This document shows, one piece after another, positions 1-10,854 of a DNA stretch of 64,000 nt (positions are counted from its first letter, which is position 1; every line of letters begins with the position of its first letter). The notes under the pieces are model-generated. The model saw only the letters and a list, made by a program, of their open reading frames with translations. It was not told where the DNA came from and ran no database searches. Made by a program: the position numbers and the translations under genes. This DNA is from Lineus longissimus (taxonomy: Eukaryota > Nemertea > Pilidiophora > Heteronemertea > Lineidae): positions 8,806,001 through 8,870,000 of the forward strand of contig NC_088316.1 in assembly GCF_910592395.1 (NCBI RefSeq), read 5' to 3'.

Positions 1-2
1 TG

Positions 3-332
3 ACTCCTTCGGTCAACGTTGTGACATTAAACCTGACTGGTCTTAGAGGACAACTGGACAACAAAAGTGTGAAGTTAGAAACTGCTCCTTTCAAGGGACA
101 AGCAGCAGTTTCAGTCGGTGTGCAGTGCGTCCCAGAGACTATTTCAAGTTCAGTGCAATCCATTCCAGAAAGGATATATGTTGGTGTTCAGTTTAACGCA
201 GAAACTACTTCAACACCAACTGAATGTAAACCCAGTAAATTTTCCGATGCAGTATCACAGACGAACCCTGTCCAGGAAAAATTTGACAATCCATGGCTTC
301 ATCATTCAGACTATCACAACAGATATAGATAG
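3..332 (+). pseudogene. Gag-like protein fragment (copy 1, upstream part), cut by a LINE
   Basis: The frame is open from base 3, so the start lies left of the window. It reads into a Val-Gln-Cys repeat like that of the complete LTR element at 9.0-12.3 kb. Here the repeated Gln of VGVQC, SSVQS and VGVQF are exactly 11 residues apart, and a fourth unit has Glu in that position. The frame ends in the TAGA microsatellite that forms the tail of a minus-strand LINE; the rest of the gene resumes near 4.6 kb. Homology to the intact copy is clear in this segment. Function is unknown; I read it as the structural protein of an LTR element rather than a host gene because the intact copy lies between LTRs. 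Confidence 0.6.
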
Positions 333-358
333 ATAGATAGATAGATAGATATAGATAT

Positions 359-394
<36 letters not shown>
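321..394. repeat. (TAGA)n microsatellite, tail of the minus-strand LINE
   Basis: About 18 units of TAGA/GATA with one ATAGATATGA interruption. It sits exactly at the 3' edge of the minus-strand LINE, so on that strand it reads as a (TCTA)n tail. CR1/L2-group elements commonly end in short tandem repeats instead of poly(A), so I interpret it as the element's own terminus, later expanded. Confidence 0.7.
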
Positions 395-395
<1 letters not shown>

Positions 396-642
396 AACTT
401 TGTTTTCATCGGTATAAGGATACATAAAAACGTGAGTTGTGGGGGGCTCTTTGACCGATATCAAACATATGTATGTAACAAAAAGAGTTAGAAAAATAAT
501 CTGAATAATAATGCATATAGGTTATCACAGTGGTATACATGTAAATACAACATAAAACATTTGAGATAAGACCGTTTACGTGTAAAAACCTCTAAAAAGA
601 GCACATTGCACACCTGCACACCTCCCCCTGCCAGGTCCCTAA

Positions 643-1063
643 CATGAGGAAACCAGCCCTGTAAAATATTTAGTCGCCCTCCAACTTCAAGTACCCCGCT
701 GATACTACACACAGTGATGATCGGCATATTTACATTATCTACCTAATGGCCAGCGTAACCAGTGATACCACTCATGACTAATTTACTGTGATGAGGCAAA
801 ATTAGAAGTAATTTGGTCGACTACAAGGCAACCAGGATGTGATAGCAAGTTCGGTTATGTAACAACATATGTTGACCTCAGCCTTTGGTCCGGCAACTCA
901 GCAGGAGGGTACCTGGCTCAGATAAGCTGAGAGCTAAAGTCAATAAACTATTCCTCAGAAACTCTCTCCTCATCAAATATCCATCCCCCGGCATCTAAGG
1001 CATTTTCCATTAGTTGGTGGGGGATGGTTAGGAGATAATTTTTACAGGGCTGGTTTCCTCATG
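643..1063. mobile_element. MITE family A, long copy, with terminal inverted repeats
   Basis: Begins CATGAGGAAACCAGCCCTG and ends with its reverse complement. It interrupts the LINE right after the codons for Arg-Lys-Leu at the end of its ORF. Flanks on the plus strand are TAA and AAA, compatible with a 1-2 bp duplication. Compared with the copy at 11872-12162 it has about 130 bp of extra internal sequence (roughly 839-985). No coding capacity. Confidence 0.85.
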
Positions 1064-4000
1064 AAAGTTTTCGAAAGAGATTAAAATTTTCCGCCTCACG
1101 AATGTGATTTGGTAGGTCGTTCCAGATTTTTGTTGCTGAATATGTAAAACTGTTTTTGCCATGTGTTGTAGTCTTAAAATGGTCGACCTGTACCTTTTTT
1201 TCGTCGGAGGTTATGGGAGGTTTCTTTTCTTTTGACAAGGTTTAATAAATAGGACGGTCTTTGCTTTTCTAGGATTCTGTACACTTCCTCCGCGATTGTT
1301 CTCTGTCTCCGAAGATGTAGGGACACAGAGCTGTCTAATGCTAGAAGTGTTTTTTATATGAGCTTGTATGGTCTTTGTACACTAGCCTAAGGGCTCTAAA
1401 ATTCAACTTTTCTAGTTTTTTTGTGTTAGACGCACTACAAAAATGCCAGATAATTGGACAGAAATTAAAGTTTGACTGGATGAAACACTGATAAATGGTT
1501 TTGCGGCAGCTGATGGGGAGGTACTGACCTATGCGTTTGAGAACGTTGATCTGACGCCCATCCTTCTTCGTCATGATAGAGATGTGAGCGTCAAAATTCA
1601 GTTTGTAATCAAGAGTTACCCCAAGCAGCTCAGCCTCATCTGTACATTCGATATCAACACCCTGGATGCTGCAGGTCGGTTTCTTGGCATGGGTTTTTTT
1701 GCCCACAGCGAGACCCTGGAACTTCCCTGGATTAGCCTGCATCTGATTTATGGTAAACCAGTCCACAAGAGCACTACCATCAGCCTCCAAGGTGCGTTTC
1801 GTAGTAGTATAATTCTTATGGGAATATGAGATGGTATTGTCATCTGCATAGTTATACAGGGCAGTCTTGTTTATGGAATAGAAAATATCATTTATAAAAA
1901 CATTGAACAATACTGGTCCAGCAATTGAACCCTGTGGTACCCCTTTGATCAGGGGTAGAAATTCACTCTGGGCATTGCCCATTTTCACACATTGTTCTCT
2001 GCCGGTGAGGTAGCTTCGCAGTAGAGACACAGCAGAGTCTGACGCTTGGTAAGCGCTCAACTTTTCCAAGATCAGGTTGTGCGGTAGGCAGTCGAAGGCC
2101 TTCGAGAGGTCCATAAGTATAGCCCCAACATAACGGCCATCATCCAGGGCTCTCCTCCAATCTTCAGTGAGTGCCAGCAAGGCTGATTGGCAGCTGTATC
2201 CACTGTGGTATGCTGACAAGCAAGGATGGAAGAGCTCCCTGAAATGCCCATTCAGCTGGTCCACCATGGCCCTCTTAAACACCTTTGACTTAATTGGAAG
2301 CACAGTAACAGGTCGGTAGTTTTTCTTCTGAAGTGCGCCTCTTTCTTGTATACAGGAGTGACACGGGCACGCTTCATTTCAGAAGGAAAAACGCACGACT
2401 CAAACATGCAATTTACAAGTTTAGTGAGATGCGGAATGTATATGGGTGCGATCTTTTTGAGGATTTTTGCCGAGATATTATCCAGGCCGGTAGCCTTCTT
2501 ATTGCCAATGGATGACACATATTTGCCCACTTGTTTGACAGACACCGGTTTGAAAACAAGAGGAGCTATATCTGGCATGTTATCCTTAATTTTCTGCACA
2601 CTGGGTTGAGCTTTCACTTCGCTCTCAGTAAGGTCCTTGCCAATGTCCTTAGCTACTTTAGAGAAGTGATTGTTGAAAATATTTGTCACTGCATTGGAGT
2701 CGGAGATGACCTGGTCATCTTCGAGTAGACATGTTTCTTGTCCGTGATTTGAGCCCTTACTTAGGAAAGGTTTGATGGTGGGCCAGAAGTCCCTGGACTG
2801 CGGTCCACCAGTGCACCTTTCGAAAAAATAGTTCCTGATTGCAGCTCTCTTTAGTTTGGTCACTTTGTTTCTCTGGCGCCTGAAGTTTTCAAAATTGTTC
2901 TTCGAACGGTACTTTTCAAAGACGCGTCGTAATTTCCGTTTGTAATTGATTTCACGTCTTAGTTCTCCGTTCATGAAGGGTGATTTGTTCTTTTTAGGTT
3001 TGCCTTCCTTGACAGGGATGTGCTGGTCGATTACGTCAGTGAGCAATGTGTCCTGCATCCAGCAGATATCATCGATATCTTCAAATATGTGCGCCACATG
3101 CAGGGGTGCCCGCCCGACATCCCGAATCAGCTCATCCTCGTCTAGGTTTTTGAAACTACAGTACTGAATCTTTTTGTTTGGTTTCACCGTGATTTTTAGT
3201 TTCATAACACATGCCACCATGCGGTGGACGTCACTGAGTCCTGTGTCGAGTACGATGGTTTTACTGAAGCATCTGGATTTATTCGTCAGAATTACATCCA
3301 CTGACGAGGGGTCGTTGTTTTTCGTAAAACATGTTGGTTCATTTACTAGGTTTTTCAGATCAAATAACTCGCACAGCTCCGTAAGGGGTGCACTCTTCTC
3401 CTAATACAGCATATCGAAGTTAATATCTCCTAGGATGACAAAGTTCTCGTATTTGCAGCATGCTGCATCTAATGTTCTTGTTACGTTTTCAAGGAAATTT
3501 TTGTGTGCCTGTGATGGTGGTCTATAGTTGGCCATCGCAAGCCACTTCTTCCCGCCAACCTGTACTTCTATGGTGATAGATTCAACTTCCTTGGGCTCAA
3601 GCTCCTGAATCCTGCGAGAAGGGATGTCCATCAGGCCCCTGCCTCTACTATTACGATCCTGTCTGAATAATCGATATCCATCAACGTTGAAAGTAGAGTC
3701 GGTGTATGAGTCATCGATTTTTGATTCGCCGATCACAAGAAAGTCGATTAAATTTTGTCAAAGCATGTCGGTGGCCATTATGTGCTTCGTCTTCATGGTG
3801 TTTATGTTCAGGTGCGCTGCGATAATATTCTTTGGATATTTCTTGCGCAGTTTGGTCAGCTCCTTGAGATAGTCCTCACTTTCGTTGTCTGGTTCCTGCA
3901 CAGGTGGTGCACACACAGGGCAGGTGTATTCGAGGGATTCGTCATCTTGATAACGTTTGTAGGTGACAGAGTTCATACCAGTGCACCTGCAGTGATGCCA

Positions 4001-4414
4001 AATGTCACATTTATCGCATTGAATGGCTTTCGAATTGGCTCGCACATCCTTAGTGCAAGCCCCGCAGGGGTTTGCAGCATGCCGTGGGCCAGGGTTTACC
4101 TCAAGATCGCCGGATAAGAGAATTGTCAGCACTAAGAAAAGTTTTTTCGTGCTTACAAGGCACCGCCATAATTGTTTACATTTTGGCTTTCCGCCTGGGG
4201 ACGAGGTTGGTTCTCGAAATTTTCCGAAATTCGTGCGTAAGACGTCGTATCGCAGCCATTTCAGGAAAGTTTGTTCGTTGAAGTCACCAGTTCCTACGTC
4301 TTTGGTGTTTACTCTACCTCTCTGTGCGTCTCCACTGTCGAAACGAGTGGTAATTGCGTGGAGAAAGACGCAAATGAGGAGAGCAATCTGGCATCCGTCC
4401 TGACCAGCCGCCAT
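1064..4414 (-). pseudogene. LINE polyprotein: 2A-PHD-APE endonuclease-reverse transcriptase
   Basis: One frame runs from ATG at 4414 with a TGA near 3756 and a TAG near 3399, then shifts frame at about 2290. In order: a hydrophobic N-terminal stretch ending in the 2A motif GDLEVNPGP; a PHD-type Cys/His cluster (CGAC, CDKCDIWHHC, CPVC); the start of the endonuclease (HLNINTMK); its ILGDINFDML motif near 3410; a GLSDVHRMV motif matching the usual SDH motif of the endonuclease; then reverse transcriptase with DLSKAFDCLPHN, GVPQGSIAGPVLFN and NYADDNT. The C-terminal WNDLPNHIREAENFNLF at 1064-1130 is typical of CR1-type elements. The protein would nick target DNA and reverse-transcribe its own RNA there. 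It is dead as it stands. Confidence 0.9.
4085..4111 (-). other. 2A-type ribosome-skipping motif in the LINE ORF
   Basis: The codons on the minus strand read Gly-Asp-Leu-Glu-Val-Asn-Pro-Gly-Pro, matching the D-x-E-x-N-P-G-P signature at which 2A peptides make the ribosome skip a peptide bond. A hydrophobic run (LFLVLTILLS) comes just before, as usual for active 2A. Such motifs are known at the N-terminus of several invertebrate LINEs. Here the skip would separate an N-terminal peptide of about 110 residues from the PHD-endonuclease-RT protein. Confidence 0.85.
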
Positions 4415-4559
4415 CTTGGAACTCCGTAGTAGCTCTCACTCAACAAAAACCTGGGAGTGCGAGACAGCAAAAGGTGTCGGAACGTTTCGTTGCAAGGCGT
4501 AAATGCTACAATTGGGAACAATTTGGGAAAATCATCTAGCCTCTAAGAATTCATTGGTC

Positions 4560-5037
4560 AATAGTGAGGACCTTGACAGTGAGGCTCTGTAGATCAAACT
4601 CAATCTAAAGTGCATGATATCCAAAATATGGCCAACATCAGAGAACTTTCGGTGATTGTACCAAGGAGATGCAGCCCAAGGTAGCCGCTGTGTGCTTTGA
4701 ACCGCTAAAGTCAACAGCATTGGAATCTGTCCCACAGTTCCCGCAATATATCCCTCCTGCAAAGAACTTTGATCACACCCAAACATTAGCTGTTCACCTT
4801 CAAACCACCACTGCTGGGAATCATATGACAATCAACATACCAACTGCTTACAACGTCCAGGACTGCATTGATGAATATATCCGATGCTCTCCAGAAATGC
4901 GCCAAATTGACACATCAAGAGTTTTTGCATATTTCCACCACAAACCTTTGAAGAGAACATTTTCCTTAGCCCATGACCTGCCGCTCAAAAATCTACGCAA
5001 CACAGGACAACCACTGGCGATAAAAAGAAATTTTTGA
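4560..5037 (+). pseudogene. Gag-like protein fragment (copy 1, downstream part)
   Basis: The ORF 4669-5037 matches the C-terminal domain of the intact copy at about 10450-10790: a stretch with DCIDEY, then FAYFHHKPLKRTFSL and PLKNLRNTGQ, against DCIREY, FVYFDHPRLKRTFTL and PLRRLPSTGT in the other copy. This is the continuation of the fragment at 3-332, displaced by the LINE. Identity between copies is moderate, so copy 1 belongs to an older or different subfamily. No matching LTR was found to its right within the window. Confidence 0.55.
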
Positions 5038-5862
5038 TCCCATATTGAAGATTAAACAAAGTTCTGTTACTCCGAAACTAATAATCGGATTGCAACCAAA
5101 CTTCATGTGATTATTTATCAATATCCCTAGTTTTCAGTCTAATCCCATGACAAATATGGCCACAAGGCAAAAACAATTCTGTGAAGTCCTATTACTCCTA
5201 AACTGTTGAACAGATGTGAACAAATTTCCATGTGACATGTACACTCTTCAATAATCCAGAAATTCAGTCAACTTTATAACCAAAATGCTATACCTAGATG
5301 GTACCGGTAATTATCTTTTGTGCCATTGTCATTGAGCCGAGAAGAATGATATTATTCAATGGAATCAAAACTGGTAAAACTAGCCAGAAACTGTTCTCCC
5401 CATATCCACTGCAAATGACATGCATTACATTACCCGAGGAGAGCACATGGTCCCTGGACCATTTCATTAAAAGAAAACTCTTTCCAGCTTCCTAGTTAAA
5501 CATATTATGAAGTATAAAATTGACTTTCATTTTGATATGTTTAGCAGAACTTTATGGTAGTGGTTTTGATGGTATATTAGTATGAAGATTTTTCACAACT
5601 TGTACTTTGAAATTATGCCGACTCATTCTATTTCAGCGTACTTCATTTTGCAATTGTATCTATACTTTTATTTGGTTATGTCTTTTGTAGACAGTTTGTA
5701 ATTTGCAGGAGTGAATCTGATTTTAAAAGCTGTGCATAACAACTAGGTCACCAATGACCCCAGACCTCCGACCATTTGAAACACATTATTGCAATTATCT
5801 TTGAGTAAACTTCATTCCATGGCATCAAACTTGTCACTCACCATCATGAACCTTACCCCAAC
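5038..5862. other. No gene seen; weak internal repeat
   Basis: AT-rich sequence. Two diverged units of about 130 bp around 5055-5250 share TTACTCC-AAACT and ACTTCATGTGA-like words, as in old interspersed repeats. The short ORF at 5298-5495 has no recognisable motif. Confidence 0.4.
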
Positions 5863-6030
5863 TGTAGTGTAGTCCCTGTTGCCCCTTTAAGAGTCACCAC
5901 CATATGGTGCTGCCACCTTCGTGTCCAGGGGTAACTGTGAAATGGCTTCTCTTATTAAACTTGCATTGTTTACATCTGTCTTATTCAAGTGAACCGTACC
6001 CCCAATCCAGCAAAGGACAATACTTCCACA
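5863..6030 (+). mobile_element. LTR of the Mag-type gypsy family (5' LTR remnant)
   Basis: A 168 bp copy of the 163 bp LTR at 20615-20777, starting TGTAGTGTAG and ending ACTTCCACA (TG...CA). It is followed directly by TGGTGTCAAAATGG, which has the form and position of a primer binding site. It is therefore the left end of an element and not a solo LTR. Only about 135 bp of leader remains before a DNA transposon. Confidence 0.8.
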
Positions 6031-6165
6031 TGGTGTCAAAATGGGATTGAATATGCAGAGAATGTACTGGTAGGTAACAAAGCGCTGCTGGAAGCCAGCA
6101 AGTTCAAAAAAACTTTCAGTGAAGCAAGTGGGAACGTTTACCTAGTTTTGTATGTAGGATGCACA
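6031..6165 (+). other. Primer binding site and leader of the truncated gypsy element
   Basis: TGGTGTCA immediately after the LTR is the expected start of a primer binding site. The rest is leader sequence with no ORF. It ends at the Mutator-like insertion; I could not recognise gypsy sequence on the other side. Confidence 0.55.
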
Positions 6166-6174
6166 CTTAAAATG

Positions 6175-7842
6175 GGGCATGGCGATTTAGCGGATTCTGC
6201 GGAACCTGCGGAATCTGGGCGGAATCAGCATAAAAACAGCTCGAGAATATCGATATTATGATAAATTATCCTTATAATAAATATTTGTAATATTCCATAA
6301 CTGTTAAATTGTCTAAACCACTAAGATTATCAAGCATTGCGGAAAAACCCCAACATGCATGAAAAAAATGTCTGCATTCTATTATCGGACGATTTCCACA
6401 TTGGTCTCATTAGGGAGTTTTTCCCAAATGTACGCGATGATGACGTGCCCCATTAACAGGACGTAACATCTATTTTAAAATGCGTTTCCAAAGTGAATGC
6501 ATGAGGACAACCCATTTGTGTCGTATATCACTGCAAACGCCCGATTCCCCTGATTCTGCAGGATGTTAAATCGGGCATTTTATTTCTTTAAATAAATCAT
6601 AAGCGTCACATTTGCTCCTAGCTCTGGTTCACCATCCCAAATGGCAATATTGCCAATTGGGCCGGACAATCACGAAAACCCCCAAATATTATACATTTCT
6701 TCCTGAATAATTCTTATAGTGACCATTCTCCCATGAAAGACAGTTGCTTACGCTACACAAAAATAAAAAAAAATCGAGGGTCAACCATTGAACTTTTGAG
6801 ATATGTTGAGTTTTGCATAAATCAGCGAAAAACGCACCAACTGGCACGGGACGGCATTTCAACACGGGGCCGACGCACATCCCAAGTTCAGTGTACACAT
6901 ACTTCGGCAACAACAGTATAAATGCGTAGTTTCTTGTTAGCCGCCTATTGAGTAGCGCTCTAGGTTTCAGAAACTCCAAAAAAACATGTCTTTGCCAAAA
7001 CAACTGCTGAATCAACACTGACATACTGTAAGGACCGAGAAATCAATGATTTTAGGAACTACGGTGAGGGGGGGGGCGCATGAATAAAAAAAACCCTCCC
7101 TAATCAGACCATTGACCGTGATCTATAACCCAGGCCCAGTTGGTAATAGGCCGAGTTGGCCCGTAATCGTGTAAGTCGTTACGCACCCGAAAAACACACG
7201 TCATTTTCGCTCATTCGTTAATTTGTTAATATCGTGCAGAATACAATAGGGACGGACACTTTTTCCAGGGGACATTTTAAACTTCTACACTGGCCTGGTT
7301 GACACGTCTCTTTATTTTACAACATCGCAAAATTGTGCACGAGCAACATACCATTGCCTTGATGATCCATCATTAAGATATTCAAGTCACATGATGACTG
7401 ATGATGTCCAGGACTCCCAGATGACAAATCAGTTTAAACAGAGAATTTCCCACTCTCATGATAATAAATAAAAGATTTTTCTAAGACGTCCACCCGAGTC
7501 AATCATCCCACTCTTGATGACCAAACAGCCAGCAAGATCATGCGATGACAGGTGACAAGCCCGAGATCCTGGCAACGATCCTTAAACCACCCCAAGTCCC
7601 AGGAGGCGAAACGACTAATTTTTGGGTAGAGTGACTCTCAGACACTCTCTTGATTTAGCTTGATTACATTACATCACGGCAGCGGCCACCTTCAGTGCCA
7701 CACGTGGGGCCTAATGGTATTAGGCTAAGTTTGGGGGCGAAAATGCTGGGGGCGAAGACTTCAGGGAGCGAAACGCCCGGATACCAATCCGCTGCAGACC
7801 AGATTCCGCAGAATCCGCAGGATCCGCTAAATCGCCATGCCC
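6175..7842. mobile_element. Non-autonomous Mutator-like (MULE) transposon, 1668 bp
   Basis: Terminal inverted repeats of about 43 bp start GGGCATGGCGATTTAGCGG at both ends, with two mismatches. The 9 bp CTTAAAATG is duplicated at 6166-6174 and 7843-7851, a length diagnostic of Mutator-type elements. Subterminal TGCGGAATC-like words are iterated. No transposase is encoded; the 111-codon minus-strand ORF at 6689-7024 shows no family motif. It would need a transposase supplied elsewhere. Confidence 0.85.
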
Positions 7843-7851
7843 CTTAAAATG

Positions 7852-9008
7852 TGCAGCAAAGCACATGATTATTGATAATCATTGAAATGACAACATTCCA
7901 AGTCAACATGACAGCCAGACCCTGTTAGCGAAAGATGAGCAAAATAGGTGGAATGCTTCCAGCTGGAGGTTTATAATAGGTCAGATAAGCTGATTGATTG
8001 CACTCCAAGGCCTTCCTCCTAGACATCTGCTATTGCACTACAGACACCACCTGCTGTGTTAGGTTTATCTGTCTTACTGGGTTCATTACACTTGGTGTAA
8101 TATGGGTATGTGGATTAGTGGATTAGTGGATTAGATCGAATGCACTCAATGTGTTGCTGAATTCCTGCCATGAATTGTTATATAATGTTATATAATGATG
8201 AGTCATGGATTGGTCAAGGAACAGTTGCTATATATCTTCAATGATTTTAATGCAGAGAAGCAGTGTATGCTTCTGCATTGGTTTCTATCTGATGTCCATG
8301 AAATTCCGTTCAAATATTGTAAGCTGAGGCAGAGATGATGAAACACGTATTCATCATCATATTCATGAAGGAGTCTGACATGAAAGAACTGAAAACCTGA
8401 TAGTGACTTCAGGGTGACCGAGGATGACAATCATAAGGTCCGAGTTCTCACTCCCGTCTACCCCTGCCCCTGGCCTTCTACCCACTTTCAACCCTCAGGA
8501 GTCACATTTTCATATCTAAGTCACTCCACAAACTCTTGGCAGATTTGAAGCAATATTCCTGTTTGTCACTATTTCAATACACCTTGGGATTTCCCCCCAG
8601 ACTGACCATAAAATTCCTAGGCCAAGGTCTGCATGGTCTGTGTGTTAACAGAACAGGTAAAGATGAAACAGCATGCTTCATGCTAAACTGGACATCACAT
8701 GATACACACACCAGATGCATTGCAATTTTTAGTACGCTGGCTTCCAGCGAAGCTTATGGTTTGTACTGGAGCTGGCCGAAAGTAGTTCCAGCAAAATTGT
8801 TGCATTTTCATCCGAATTTGCTGTAGCTGGGCAAAAATATGTCCCAGGATACCAATATTTTGAACTCTTGTTTCAATAGGATTATAGCTATTCACAGCAG
8901 AAAGACTAAACACCTTGAATTGGCAGTGCATGTAATTGGCAGATTTTAAGCTGGAAATTGTCGTCTGGTCAAAAGTGGCAAAACGGCCTCGATCCTACCT
9001 GTCTCTGT
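7852..9008. repeat. Dispersed repeat family D (partial copy) and unassigned sequence
   Basis: From about 7908 (CAGCCAGACCCTGTTAGCG) to about 8735 the sequence matches, in inverted orientation, 46430-47025. This copy has extra sequence at about 8310-8530. It includes a short triplication of TGGATTAG near 8110. The small ORFs here mirror those in the other copy and carry no protein signature. 8740-9008 holds nothing I recognise. Confidence 0.6.
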
Positions 9009-9013
9009 GATGT

Positions 9014-9569
9014 TTTATGGTGGCTTTTGCATTCCAAAATTAAGTTTTATTATTTGTCTCAATTTAAGTTAGATTTTCCATTTCTCCTTAGTTTTCATAC
9101 ATGTACCAACTCATTCATTAGGATTTCATATCTTTACAATAGTTCTATTTGCCAGCCATTGTTTTTATCTAAGTTTGCTAAGCACTTTGGTGACAACCAC
9201 TTCCTGGTATTAGAGGCACCCTTTATTCTGGGGTAATTGCTATGAAGACAACTCCCTCTGTAATCTGTGACTGTGTTTGTAACAGCTTAGGCCTTTGTTT
9301 TATCATCTTGTATTTGGGAATTTATGTTGTCAAGCCAAAGTTTTCTTGGCATGGTATTTTAGTAGGTTTAGCCATTCAGGGTTTGGATTCCAACCTGGGC
9401 ACATCCAGATTTAGGACGCTCCTATCTGTGAATACGTGTTGACCATTGTGTAGTGACTGTTGTAAATACCAGTATAAATGAAATATAGCATCGAAACGGA
9501 TTTTATGCTTAAGTTATAATTGAACTCATCTATCAGCTAGTTCCCCCCAGCAAACTCCCCTTCATAATA
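9014..9569 (+). repeat. 5' LTR of the gag-only element
   Basis: 556 bp, nearly identical to the 3' LTR. It holds a polymerase II-type context only by inference (TATAAATGAAATATAG near 9472 resembles a TATA region). The two small ORFs here also occur in the 3' LTR and are not genes. Confidence 0.8.
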
Positions 9570-9636
9570 TTTGGTGGAGACCCAAAGGATCCTTTAGAAA
9601 CAAGAGGAGGACGCCAAGCGAGTGACTCGCCTCATC

Positions 9637-10854
9637 ATGACGATATCGACGCTACCTCAGAGTATCACATCGGTGATAGCCACTCTTGGATTGACCAGTA
9701 CGCCAAACGAATGGGATGTCTCAGCAACTGCAGAAGGAACGTCGCTAACTCTCTTCTGGAACGCTGATGGAGCTTTAAAACGAACTGCTGCACCTCTAAG
9801 GATTAAAGGTTTGAAATCACCTTCAACACTTCGTCGTGATAAAAACCGTATGGAACTGTATATACAGAAAATCAAAGGACGAAACGTGAGTGACAATCCA
9901 ATTAGCATGCCTTCACGGAAGATGGTTTCATCAATAGCCAAGCCAACTTTTGCAGAGACACATGTCGACAATCCAGAAAACTTCTCCCATCAAGAAGATT
10001 TTACCTCAACTCAAATTAGGACTAGGAGTGTGTCATCACAAACTGATGCAGACTCCGTGCCTACGAGAGTGTCGGTTGGTGTTCAGTGCAAACCAGAAAC
10101 AAACACCTATGCGAATCAGTTTGCTCCAGAGACTCACACCGTGACAGTACAATGCAGCCAAGAAAAGGTCTCAAAGTCAGTACAGTATGTGTGCAGCAGC
10201 ACGTCTGTTTCTGTGCAAGTTGCCTCTGAGCGCAACTCAGCATCCGTCCAGTGTGATATGGCTAGTCAGTCCGACAATGACAAGGGGAGGGCGGACAGAA
10301 AACCCTCAACAGTTTTCGACTCGGGACACGAGCATGTGATGCCAATCTAGAATGTGCACGGTGATGAATTACAGAAAGATTCAATGAACAGTTTGGCCAA
10401 GAAATTCAATTCATGTGGAAATGAAATTAGTAATAATGATGTGATAAGTGTCTTGAGTATCTACCAAGGACAACATCCGATGAATATGTTTCCACAATAT
10501 CCCATTTATAGGATACCGAACAGGGATTTACTTGGTTGCACACAGTACATCGCTATCCCTATCCAGTCACTAAATGGATGTGAGAGTAAAACTATTTTCT
10601 TGCCAAATCGATGTACAATAGCGGACTGCATCAGAGAGTATTCAGAGTTTGATACGTCTCTAAATGAACAGGATGTTTTTGTATATTTTGATCACCCAAG
10701 ACTAAAGCGAACATTCACATTAGGAAGCAACGCCCCACTCCGTCGATTGCCAAGCACAGGAACACAAATGATTGGACCTAAAGGTGGTCTTTGTAATCAA
10801 ATCATCATCGCCATGGACTTCAGTAGAGCAAATGCCAAGTTAATAAGACATTAA
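9637..10854 (+). CDS. Gag-like protein with 11-residue Gln repeat; one in-frame TAG
   Basis: From ATG 9637 a single frame runs to TAA at 10852, broken only by TAG at 10348-10350 (ATC TAG AAT). N-terminal region (residues about 25-80): a Trp-rich segment (EWDVSATAEG, LTLFWNADG) followed by SPSTLRRDKNR, a pattern I have seen in uncharacterised invertebrate proteins. Middle (about 135-215): Gln at 150, 161, 172, 183, 194 and 205, exactly 11 apart, mostly as VQC, VQY or VQV after Ser/Thr. After the TAG: a globular domain with DCIREY, VFVYFDHPRLKRTFTL and PLRRLPSTGT. The position between LTRs makes it the structural protein by inference; there is no zinc knuckle. The TAG may be a mutation or a readthrough site. 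Confidence 0.65.

Larger units (their letters stand above)
330..4530 (-). mobile_element. CR1-like non-LTR retrotransposon, near full length, inactive
   Basis: Read on the minus strand the order is: 5' region (about 4530-4415), a coding region with a 2A peptide, PHD finger, APE endonuclease and reverse transcriptase (4414 to about 1064), a MITE at the end of the ORF (1063-643), a 3' untranslated part, and the (TCTA)n tail. It lies inside the gag-like gene whose parts are at 3-332 and 4560-5037. The 5' border is approximate because no target duplication could be fixed. Two in-frame stops and one frameshift show that it no longer encodes a working protein. Confidence 0.85.

Noticed and set aside
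3-5037. Host gene interrupted by a LINE
   Set aside because: The related intact copy lies between LTRs with a target duplication, so an element origin is more likely.
6689-7024. 111-codon minus-strand ORF inside the MULE
   Set aside because: No motif, low-complexity splice-like composition, overlaps a plus-strand ORF; treated as chance.
9242-9442. ORF repeated at 11687-11893
   Set aside because: It is the LTR sequence present twice, not a gene pair.
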